Below, piece after piece: positions 1-5,574 of a DNA stretch of 11,171 bases. Numbering within the stretch: the first letter of the stretch is position 1; every line of letters starts with the position of its first letter. The notes under the pieces were generated by a model, which saw only the letters and a list, made by a program, of their open reading frames with translations, was not told where the DNA came from and did not search any database. The DNA is from an uncultured Clostridia bacterium (GTDB lineage Bacteria; Bacillota; Clostridia; Oscillospirales; CAG-272), in assembly GCA_937884385.1 (NCBI GenBank), contig CALGCW010000115.1, positions 1 to 11,171 on the forward strand, read 5' to 3'. The translations under genes were made by a program, and so were the position numbers.

Positions 1-42
1 GGTGCAACCCTCAACCCCACGACACAGAAGGAGGCAAACACA

Positions 43-582
43 ATGACCGCTTACACCATCACCAGCAACCCCGACTTTAACTCCCTGGAGATCACCTTCC
101 CCGGCAAGCCCTCCGACGCGATCCGTGACGCACTGAAGGCCCTTCGCTTCCGCTGGCATGGTGTTAAAAAAGTTTGGTACGGCTACACCACCGAAGAAGC
201 CGCACGACAGGCCATAGAAACCGCCGAAGGCTGCAAGCCCACCGAAACCAAGAAGCCCACAGTCAAAGCCGAAAAGGTCAACAAGTACGGCGTGAAGGTT
301 GGAGACATTTTCTCCGCTTCCTGGGGCTACGAACAGACAAACGTTGATTTTTTCCAGGTGATCGCTCTGGCCGGTGAATCTTCTGTCCGTGTCCGCGAAG
401 TCCACCCGCCCATGGTCGAAGAAACCGCCGTTAGCGGCATGAGCGCAGACAGGGTTTACAAACTGACTTCTGAAATTCTCCCCCCCGCTCCTTCATCCGT
501 TTTCATCAAAGACCAAGAAAAGGGCGATTTAAAGCGCATCCAGCCGGGCTATTACAAAGACCCGGAGGAAGCAAAGAAATAT
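43..582 (+). pseudogene. Truncated mobile-element-type protein of unknown function (N-terminal ~180 residues)
   Basis: I do not recognise a named family. The start is well supported: a consensus AAGGAGG site (28-34) lies 8 bases before the ATG. Residues ~27-60 hold a segment of the shape ALKALRFRWHGVKKVWYG, which resembles the short 'LKALGFRWDPERKxWY'-type modules found in plasmid, phage and conjugative-element proteins; this is a resemblance by eye. A second part (~80-180) is soluble and charged. Base use is clearly richer in G/C, with C or G at most third positions, unlike every later gene. The frame stays open to a TGA at 1438-1440, but from about residue 181 it is the exact antisense of the siroheme-protein gene, so I treat the real coding part as ending near 575-600, without its own stop. 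Best reading: a fragment of an integrated element (or an assembly join). Its function is unknown. Confidence 0.5.
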
Positions 583-1512
583 TTATTGTCTTTCAAGCAG
601 AGGCTTTGCCAAAATGTCATCTTTTCTTGTGATCAGATCATCCGTCGCAATTGCCGCTTCAAGAGCATCCGTGCCTATACGGTCAACTGTTGCACCAAGA
701 CGCTCCTTGACATATCCGTTTTCCTTATACCAAAGCATAACCTTTTCAATAACGGTCGGAACTTCATCTGCCGAATATACGTTATTCAAGAGTGTTCCCA
801 TACGCTGAGTCTTTCCCCAAGTTCCACCCACAAAGATACGGCAGACCGATGCCGCTTCCTTGGGAACAGCACCGAAAGGACATTTTCCAACGCAAACGCC
901 GCAGCTTGTGCATTTAGACGTATCGATAACCGCCTTTCCGTTGACAACGGATACTGCCTTTGTCGGACAGCTTTCGGCAACGGCACATTTTTTACAGCCT
1001 CGGCAAAGCTCACTGTCAAAAGAGAACGCACGGCATCCCTCAACGCCTACGTCATTAAGACTCGGCTTCATACAGCTGTTCGGACAGCCGCCTACTCCGA
1101 TCTTGAATTTATGCGGAAGCTTCACGTCGCGCATCCCTATGTAAAACTTATCGTATATAACCTTTGCAAGTGCCTGTGTATCAATGTTTCCGTAAACGCA
1201 GGTCGTGCCTTTACAAGCGGTAATAGGACGAACCTTTGCGCCCGTGCCGCCAAAATACAATCCACGCTCTGCCATAAAGGCTTCCGCTTCGGGAATTTTA
1301 TCAAACGGAATTCCAACGATCTCTGCGGCAAGTCTTGCGGTAAATATTACTTTGCCGTTGCCGTATTTCTCGGAGCATTCGGCGATAGCGTGAAGCTGGT
1401 CGGGAGTAAAAAGTCCTGCGACCGTAACAATCCTGCCTGAGAAGCAGTCGGTTCCTCTGTTTCTGAGAAAGCCTCTTCCTTTAACACTTGTTATTTGTTC
1501 ATTCGTCAACAT
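583..1512 (-). CDS. AsrC-like siroheme/[4Fe-4S] sulfite/nitrite reductase-type protein with 2[4Fe-4S] ferredoxin domain
   Basis: 309-residue cytoplasmic redox protein. Residues ~1-70 match the ferredoxin-like half-domain of nitrite/sulfite reductases. The siroheme/[4Fe-4S] ligand pattern follows: C100-x4-C105 (ACKGTTCVYG) and C143-x3-C147 (GGCPNSC). A ferredoxin insert carries two clusters: C170, C173, C176, C182 and C201, C204, C207, C211. This order (half-domain, siroheme site, ferredoxin insert) is that of anaerobic sulfite reductase subunit C and related clostridial proteins; spacing in the first pair is x4 rather than the x5 of classical SiR/NirA. No AsrA/AsrB partner lies in the window, so the electron donor and substrate (sulfite, nitrite or other) are unknown. 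The ATG at 1512 follows a GAGGT ribosome site. It is divergent from the ABC importer and shares its promoter region. The stop (585-583) is almost at the foreign junction, so the last few residues (after ~ILAK) may not be native. Confidence 0.82.
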   Translation of the reverse strand: MLTNEQITSVKGRGFLRNRGTDCFSGRIVTVAGLFTPDQLHAIAECSEKYGNGKVIFTARLAAEIVGIPFDKIPEAEAFMAERGLYFGGTGAKVRPITACKGTTCVYGNIDTQALAKVIYDKFYIGMRDVKLPHKFKIGVGGCPNSCMKPSLNDVGVEGCRAFSFDSELCRGCKKCAVAESCPTKAVSVVNGKAVIDTSKCTSCGVCVGKCPFGAVPKEAASVCRIFVGGTWGKTQRMGTLLNNVYSADEVPTVIEKVMLWYKENGYVKERLGATVDRIGTDALEAAIATDDLITRKDDILAKPLLERQ

Positions 1513-1532
1513 AGCTGTTTACCTCGATTTCA

Positions 1533-1561
1533 TTGACTTACATCTGTTTTTATGATATAAT
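1533..1561 (+). promoter_or_regulatory. Sigma-A promoter for the ABC importer operon
   Basis: TTGACT (1533-1538), a 17-base spacer, and TATAAT (1556-1561) preceded by TGA, which makes an extended -10 (TGATATAAT). Ten of the 12 hexamer positions or better match consensus with ideal spacing. Transcription should begin near 1567-1569, giving a leader of ~48 bases before the ATG at 1616, too short for a typical cobalamin riboswitch. Confidence 0.85.
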
Positions 1562-1590
1562 ATTATATCACGTTTTCCGTGATTTGTCAA
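1562..1590 (-). promoter_or_regulatory. Full-consensus sigma-A promoter for the siroheme-protein gene
   Basis: Read on the minus strand: TTGACA (1590-1585), a spacer of exactly 17 bases (1584-1568), then TATAAT (1567-1562) preceded by TGA. Both hexamers are perfect consensus. The -10 directly abuts the -10 of the plus-strand promoter, so the two polymerases should exclude each other. A promoter this strong usually needs a repressor; see the operator at 1567-1583. Confidence 0.88.
1567..1583. promoter_or_regulatory. Candidate operator: ATCACG-N5-CGTGAT inverted repeat
   Basis: Perfect 6-bp arms ATCACG (1567-1572) and CGTGAT (1578-1583) are separated by TTTTC. On the minus strand the repeat fills the -35/-10 spacer; on the plus strand it covers about +1 to +16. 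A bound dimer would block both promoters. It does not clearly match the Fur consensus, and I cannot name the regulator. It could also act as a weak hairpin at the 5' end of the plus transcript. Confidence 0.5.
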
Positions 1591-1615
1591 TGAAATACGC
1601 CATTTAAGAGGATAT

Positions 1616-2575
1616 ATGAAGAAAGTAAAAACAATAAAGAACATCGTCGCTTTTCTGTTGATCACAGCAGTTCTGTTTTCTATGTCAGCGTGTAACGGTC
1701 AACCGAAAAACGAGAACAAAAATACGGTAGTCTTTACCGATGCCCTCGGTCGAGAGGTGAATATCAAAAAGAACCCCGAGCGAGTTGCCGCCCTTCTTGG
1801 AAGCTTCGCGGACGTTTGGATGCTTGCGGGCGGCAAGCTTTGCGCATCTGCTGAGGATGCTTGGGAGGATTTCGGGCTTGAGCTTGACGATGCCGTCAAT
1901 ATCGGCGGCGCGCATTCTCCGAGTCTTGAGCTTCTCATATCAGCAGACCCCGATTTTGTTATCGCAAGCGCGTCCACTGCCTCCAATGTTGAGATGAGGG
2001 AAACACTGGAAGCTATGGGAATTGCCGTTGCATATTTTGACGTGGATAGCTTCGACGATTATCTGAAAATGCTCGATATTTGTACCGATATTACAGAACG
2101 CAAGGATCTGTACGAACAGAACGGACTTGCGATCAAGGCACAGATCGATGAAATAAAAGCAGAGTACAAAAATTCAGATATTCCCGAAGATGAACGAAAA
2201 GTCCTATTGCTGCGAGCCGCTTCAAGCTTTGTAAAGGCAAAAGGCAGCAGTGGAACGATCCTTGGCGAAATGCTTCACGATATGGGCTGTATCAATATTG
2301 CCGACAGTAACACGGTCTTGCTTGAAAATTTGAGTGTAGAAGCGATCATTCGGGAAGAGCCGTACCACATTTTCGTGGTAACGATGGGAAGTGATACAGA
2401 GGCGGCGAAGCAGTCGCTTGAAAATCTGATAAAGGAGAACCCTGCCCTGAGTACGCTTGATGCGGTGAAAAACGGTAGATTGCACGTTATGGATAAAACG
2501 CTGTTCAATCTGAAGCCTAACGCGCGCTGGGCAGAGTCATACGGAATACTTTATGATAAGCTTACGAAAAAATAA
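1616..2575 (+). CDS. ABC transporter substrate-binding lipoprotein (BtuF/FepB family)
   Basis: 319-residue extracellular ligand-binding protein. Residues 1-25 form a lipoprotein signal (KK-rich start, hydrophobic VAFLLITAVLFSM) ending in the lipobox MSAC, with C26 as the predicted lipidated cysteine; M at -3 is a little unusual. A polar linker leads to the typical start of this family, FTDALGREVNIKKNPERV (40-57), and two lobes follow (for example SPSLELLISADPDFVIASAS, 101-120). The family binds ferric siderophores, heme, cobalamin or similar chelates; the ligand cannot be read from sequence. The start is supported by AGAGGA (1607-1612), though only 3 bases separate it from ATG. It is first in a three-gene operon and overlaps the permease gene by 23 bases, implying coupled translation. 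The divergent siroheme protein makes a tetrapyrrole/corrinoid or iron chelate an attractive guess only. Confidence 0.88.
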   Translation: MKKVKTIKNIVAFLLITAVLFSMSACNGQPKNENKNTVVFTDALGREVNIKKNPERVAALLGSFADVWMLAGGKLCASAEDAWEDFGLELDDAVNIGGAHSPSLELLISADPDFVIASASTASNVEMRETLEAMGIAVAYFDVDSFDDYLKMLDICTDITERKDLYEQNGLAIKAQIDEIKAEYKNSDIPEDERKVLLLRAASSFVKAKGSSGTILGEMLHDMGCINIADSNTVLLENLSVEAIIREEPYHIFVVTMGSDTEAAKQSLENLIKENPALSTLDAVKNGRLHVMDKTLFNLKPNARWAESYGILYDKLTKK

Positions 2576-3560
2576 GATAGGATATATATACGGTATAGCG
2601 ATCCTTTTATTGCTTCTTGCTGCCGTTCTCGGTGTGCTTTTCGGATCATCGGAGCTGAGGCTTTCGGACATGCTTTCGTCGCTTATAGCGGGAGATATGC
2701 AGAGTCCCGAGGCAAGAATATTACTATACGTCAGATTGCCGAGAGTTCTTGGAAGTCTTATATGCGGTATGGCGCTCGCCGTGTCAGGCGCGGTCATTCA
2801 AGGCGTGCTTGCGAACCGATTGGCATCTCCGAGCATTATCGGTGTAAATGCGGGTGCAGGTCTTGCTGTCACTATTGGCTCGGCATTGGGTATCATAGGT
2901 GGCTGGAGGCTCTCTCTGTTTGCTTTTGTCGGTGCATTCTTGACCGTGATGCTTGTCAGTCTCGGAGCAAGAAAATGGGGGGCTTCAAGAGGAACGGTCA
3001 TATTGATGGGCGTAGCGCTGAACGCCTTGCTCGGCGCGATATCCGATACAGTCACCACCTTCAATCCCGAAATCAGTATACAGAGCCTCGATTTTAAGAT
3101 AGGTGACTTTTCATCGGTGACTTACGCAAAGCTGATACCTGCCACAGTGATCGTTTTAATATCCGTCTTGATACTCTTGACATTTTCAAACGAGCTTGAC
3201 GTGCTGACTCTTGGTGACGAAAACGCCAAAGGGCTTGGAATGAATACGAACGTGATGCGCGTAATATTCTTACTGCTTTCCGCACTGTTGGCAGGTGCGG
3301 CAGTCAGCGTTTGCGGTCTGCTTTCCTTCGTAGGACTTTTAGTGCCGCACGCAGTGAGAAGAATAGCTACGTCGGAGTCAAAGCATCTGTTGCCTCTGTG
3401 CGCTTTGTTCGGCGCGGGCTTCGTTTCACTATGTGATACGCTGGCGAGAGTAGTCTTCGCACCGTATGAGCTGCCCGTGGGAATCATTATGGCATTTCTC
3501 GGTGCGCCCTTCTTTATCTTCATTCTGATCAAAGGAAAAGGAGGACACAGAAATGCTTGA
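2553..3560 (+). CDS. FecCD/BtuC-family ABC transporter permease
   Basis: 335 residues, the usual length for this family, with about ten membrane segments beginning YIYGIAILLLLLAAVLGVLF (11-30). Family marks are visible: LPRVLGSLICGMALAVSGA (62-80), the nearby VLANRLASPSIIGVNAGAG (85-103), and the cytoplasmic coupling region GLLSFVGLLVPHAVRRI (255-271) that docks on the ATPase. It would form a homodimeric channel moving the ligand delivered by the upstream lipoprotein. The ATG at 2553 lies inside the lipoprotein gene and has only a weak GGA site, so translation is probably coupled. The 3' end overlaps the ATPase gene by 8 bases. No frame breaks are seen. Substrate specificity within iron chelate/heme/cobalamin is open. 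Confidence 0.92.
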   Translation: MISLRKNKIGYIYGIAILLLLLAAVLGVLFGSSELRLSDMLSSLIAGDMQSPEARILLYVRLPRVLGSLICGMALAVSGAVIQGVLANRLASPSIIGVNAGAGLAVTIGSALGIIGGWRLSLFAFVGAFLTVMLVSLGARKWGASRGTVILMGVALNALLGAISDTVTTFNPEISIQSLDFKIGDFSSVTYAKLIPATVIVLISVLILLTFSNELDVLTLGDENAKGLGMNTNVMRVIFLLLSALLAGAAVSVCGLLSFVGLLVPHAVRRIATSESKHLLPLCALFGAGFVSLCDTLARVVFAPYELPVGIIMAFLGAPFFIFILIKGKGGHRNA

Positions 3561-4302
3561 ACTGAATCGTATATCAGCAGGATATGGAAAACAGACCGTG
3601 CTTAACGACGTAAGCGCATTTTTTGAAAAAGGTAAGCTGACGAGTATCATCGGCGTAAACGGATGCGGAAAAAGCACGCTGCTCAAAGCTATACTCGGCA
3701 TTTTGCCACTGTCAGGCGGTGAGATCACTGTTGACGGCGAAAATCTCCTTACAATGAGCAGAAACGAGATTGCCAAAAAGATCGCATATCTCTCGCAAGG
3801 AAAGAACACTCCCGATATGACGGTTATGCAAATGGTGCTTCACGGTAGATTTCCTTATCTCAGCTATCCAAGAAAATATACAAGCCGCGACAGAGAAATT
3901 GCGTACTCCGCTATGGAACAGGTAGGAATTGCAGATTTTGCAGAAAAGCCGCTGTTTATGCTTTCCGGCGGTATGCGTCAGAACGCCTACATAGCAATGG
4001 CACTTGCGCAGGATACCGATTACATTCTTCTGGACGAGCCTACCACCTATCTTGATATCGCTCATCAGCTTGAATTGATGAGGCTGTTAAAACAGCTTTC
4101 CGATAACGGCAAGGGGATCGTGACCGTGATGCACGATCTGCCACTCGCCTTTGATTTTTCGGATACGCTTACCGTGATGAACAATGGAGGAATCATTGCT
4201 TGCGGAACGCCGAGTGAACTCTGCAACTTACCCATTATCGAAGATATATTCGGTGTAAAAATAAAGCAGATGCAAGATGACAAATATTCTTATCAATATT
4301 GA
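3553..4302 (+). CDS. ABC transporter ATP-binding protein (FecE/BtuD family)
   Basis: 249-residue cytoplasmic ATPase that powers the importer. All motifs are intact: Walker A GVNGCGKST (34-42), Q-loop Q82 (YLSQG), signature LSGGMRQ (137-143), Walker B YILLDEPTTYLD (157-168, catalytic E162) and H-loop H194 (VMHD). The sequence LDEPTTYLDIAHQLELM is typical of the siderophore/cobalamin branch. The ATG at 3553 follows a strong AAAGGAGG (3537-3544) located within the end of the permease gene; the genes overlap by 8 bases. It is the last gene of the operon, followed 10 bases later by an intrinsic terminator. Confidence 0.93.
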   Translation: MLELNRISAGYGKQTVLNDVSAFFEKGKLTSIIGVNGCGKSTLLKAILGILPLSGGEITVDGENLLTMSRNEIAKKIAYLSQGKNTPDMTVMQMVLHGRFPYLSYPRKYTSRDREIAYSAMEQVGIADFAEKPLFMLSGGMRQNAYIAMALAQDTDYILLDEPTTYLDIAHQLELMRLLKQLSDNGKGIVTVMHDLPLAFDFSDTLTVMNNGGIIACGTPSELCNLPIIEDIFGVKIKQMQDDKYSYQY

Positions 4303-4312
4303 TAAATCAAGC

Positions 4313-4342
4313 CCTCGTTCCGAAATGGAGCGAGGTTTTTTT
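4313..4342 (+). terminator. Intrinsic terminator of the ABC importer operon
   Basis: CCTCGTTCC (4313-4321) pairs with GGAGCGAGG (4327-4335), nine pairs including one U-G, around a five-base loop GAAAT, followed by seven T (4336-4342). Classic Rho-independent form. Confidence 0.92.
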
Positions 4343-4441
4343 ATAAAAGTAACAGCGTAACTCGTCAAAGTAACACTCCAAAGGGTAGATTTTTAGCCGA
4401 AAATATGATAAAATATGTTCAGAAAGAACGGAGGTGTTTCT

Positions 4442-5068
4442 ATGGAGTTTTCCGAAAAGTTAAAAGAACTGCGTAGCGAAAAAGGTATATCGCAAGCAAA
4501 GCTCGCAGCCGATATACATATCTCGAGATCTGCCGTTGCAAAATGGGAGAACGGCTTGGGGTTGCCAAGTGACGAGTCGCTTAAACTGTTAGCCGACTAT
4601 TTCGGTATCACAATCGACGAGCTGATCCCGAACAAGAGCAATGAAGAAATCCTTGTGTCGAAGAACAAAACCATTGACCAACAGAAGAAGGTCATCGTCG
4701 GTTTTGCGGCAGGTTGCGCTATCGGTCTGTTTATATTGGGGTTCATCTTCATTGAACCGTTGCGAGAGAGCTTGGTTCAGTTAGGCTTAGGTATAATTTG
4801 CGTAATGCTCGGTATCTTCAATATGTGCGGAAACATCGGCACGATCCATTGGTACAATCGCCGTAAGGTCACGAAGGAGAACCAAAAGGCATATTGTATG
4901 TTCGTCGGTCTTGGAACGCTTATCGTCGGTGTTGCTATAATTGCCGGCGCAGTTATACAAGCGTTAGGAAACATAGCGGCAAGCGGATTGGTGATAGGCG
5001 TAGGTGTTCTGATTGGATTAGCTCTTATACTGTACGCACAATTCAAATATAATAAAGGTCTGTTCTAA
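4442..5068 (+). CDS. XRE-family HTH regulator with membrane-spanning C-terminal half
   Basis: 208 residues. Residues 1-62 are a Cro/CI-type helix-turn-helix (EKLKELRSEKGISQAKLA, then ISRSAVAKWENGLGLPS, ending DYFGITIDELI), the common clostridial form. A short linker (63-82) leads to four predicted membrane helices at about 83-105, 110-133, 150-173 and 180-200, with a basic loop NRRKVTKENQK (139-149). DNA binding from the membrane is therefore likely; the signal is unknown. The start at 4442 is preferred to the in-frame ATG at 4415 because GGAGGT (4430-4435) stands 6 bases before it. It is a single gene between two terminated units. A possible -10, TATGAT (4404-4409), lacks a good -35. I see no partner gene such as a toxin or transporter that it obviously controls. 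Confidence 0.82.
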   Translation: MEFSEKLKELRSEKGISQAKLAADIHISRSAVAKWENGLGLPSDESLKLLADYFGITIDELIPNKSNEEILVSKNKTIDQQKKVIVGFAAGCAIGLFILGFIFIEPLRESLVQLGLGIICVMLGIFNMCGNIGTIHWYNRRKVTKENQKAYCMFVGLGTLIVGVAIIAGAVIQALGNIAASGLVIGVGVLIGLALILYAQFKYNKGLF

Positions 5069-5069
5069 A

Positions 5070-5153
5070 AGCTATGCCCAAGAGGCTTGGAAAAAGAAAA
5101 TTGCCAGGCTGAAGGAAAAGCGCGGCGAAATAGCGTCGGACGTATCTGCTTGA
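5070..5153 (+). pseudogene. Possible remnant of a lost gene's 3' end
   Basis: Directly after the HTH gene, in another frame, 27 codons read with a natural protein look (SYAQEAWKKKIARLKEKRGE, then IASDVSA and TGA at 5151-5153). The peptide is a charged helix with no start codon or ribosome site; the frame is open only back to 5022. It may be the tail of a deleted gene left upstream of HU, or chance. The family is not recognised. Confidence 0.22.
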
Positions 5154-5178
5154 AAAATCCGATAAAATGTGCTATAAT
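5150..5178 (+). promoter_or_regulatory. Extended -10 promoter of the HU gene
   Basis: TTGAAA (5150-5155), a 17-base spacer, and TATAAT (5173-5178) preceded by TGC, giving TG-N-TATAAT. The start point should be near 5185, about 22 bases before the HU ATG. This fits strong, constitutive expression of an abundant nucleoid protein. Confidence 0.85.
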
Positions 5179-5206
5179 ATTTAAAAAATCTGAAAGGAGA
5201 GCTATT

Positions 5207-5482
5207 ATGAACAAGACTGATTTGATCAATGTAGTTGCTGCCAATGCAGGCGTTTCAAAAAAAGACGCCGAGGCTGTTATCAAAGCGACACTTGATGCGA
5301 TCACTACCGCTATGACAAACGGTGAAAGTGTTCAGCTTCTCGGCTTCGGAGCCTTTGAGGTTCGTGAACGTGCGGAACGTACAGGACACAACCCCAAAAC
5401 AGGCGAGGCGGTTAAGATTGCCGCGTGCAAAACACCCGTATTCAAGCCGGGCAAGCCCTTAAAGGATGCCGTAAATAAGTAA
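5207..5482 (+). CDS. hup: DNA-binding protein HU (bacterial histone-like)
   Basis: 91 residues, the standard length. HU/IHF features are clear: N-terminal helices MNKTDLINVVAANAGVSKKD (1-20), then GESVQLLGFGAFEVRERAER (39-58), and the DNA-binding arm TGHNPKTGEAVKIAACKTPVF (59-79) with the NPxTGE signature, ending FKPGKPLKDAVNK. It binds and bends DNA without strong sequence preference as a dimer and compacts the nucleoid. The arm has IAACKTPVFK where IPASKVPVFK is usual; a cysteine here is a mild oddity. The ATG at 5207 has AAAGGAG (5193-5199) 7 bases ahead. The frame is open further upstream (to a TTG at 5087), but that part precedes the promoter and is not coding. It is monocistronic. Confidence 0.96.
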   Translation: MNKTDLINVVAANAGVSKKDAEAVIKATLDAITTAMTNGESVQLLGFGAFEVRERAERTGHNPKTGEAVKIAACKTPVFKPGKPLKDAVNK

Positions 5483-5499
5483 TACACCAATACTAAAAT

Positions 5500-5545
5500 A
5501 TCCCCTTGGCGGTTCATTTCGAACTGTTCAAGGGGATGTTTTTTT
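5500..5545 (+). terminator. Intrinsic terminator after HU
   Basis: ATCCCCTTG (5500-5508) pairs with CAAGGGGAT (5529-5537); an inner GTTC/GAAC stem (5512-5515/5521-5524) extends the hairpin. Seven T follow (5539-5545). The histidine kinase gene ends at 5575 on the other strand, so the hairpin may also slow transcription from that side, although its minus-strand T-tract is poor (ATTTTAG). Confidence 0.9.
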
Positions 5546-5574
5546 ACTTTTGTAAGCCTTTTGCCAATTACTGT

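Larger units (their letters stand above)
1527..1596. repeat. 70-bp three-part inverted repeat spanning the divergent promoters
   Basis: The arms ATTTCATTGAC (1527-1537) and GTCAATGAAAT (1586-1596) are perfect 11-bp inverted repeats. The centre, TGATATAATATTATATCA (1553-1570), is a perfect 18-bp palindrome. Both share the same axis, between 1561 and 1562. The two 15-bp segments between arm and centre are not symmetric (3 of 15 positions match). The symmetry therefore falls on the -35 and extended -10 elements of both promoters, with unlike spacers. Confidence 0.9.

Noticed and set aside
583..1440. Continuation of the plus-strand reading frame from 43 through to 1440 as one 465-residue protein
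   Set aside because: From ~583 it is exactly antisense to a gene with intact Fe-S ligand motifs; the antisense translation has no protein-like features and is rich in C, N and R.
1553..1570. Fur box
   Set aside because: The palindrome is AT-rich and loosely similar, but it is fully explained by two back-to-back TGATATAAT extended -10 elements and does not align well with the repeated GATAAT pattern.
1538..1585. Invertible (phase-variable) promoter segment flanked by 11-bp inverted repeats
   Set aside because: The arms contain the -35 boxes and the centre is palindromic, so inversion would leave both promoters nearly unchanged; the arms are short and no recombinase gene is visible.
1568..1615. 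Cobalamin or other riboswitch ahead of the ABC importer
   Set aside because: The predicted leader is only ~48 bases and shows no riboswitch-like conserved elements.
5087..5206. N-terminal extension of HU starting at TTG 5087
   Set aside because: It includes the HU promoter, has no ribosome site, and HU proteins start at the MNKTDLI segment encoded from 5207.
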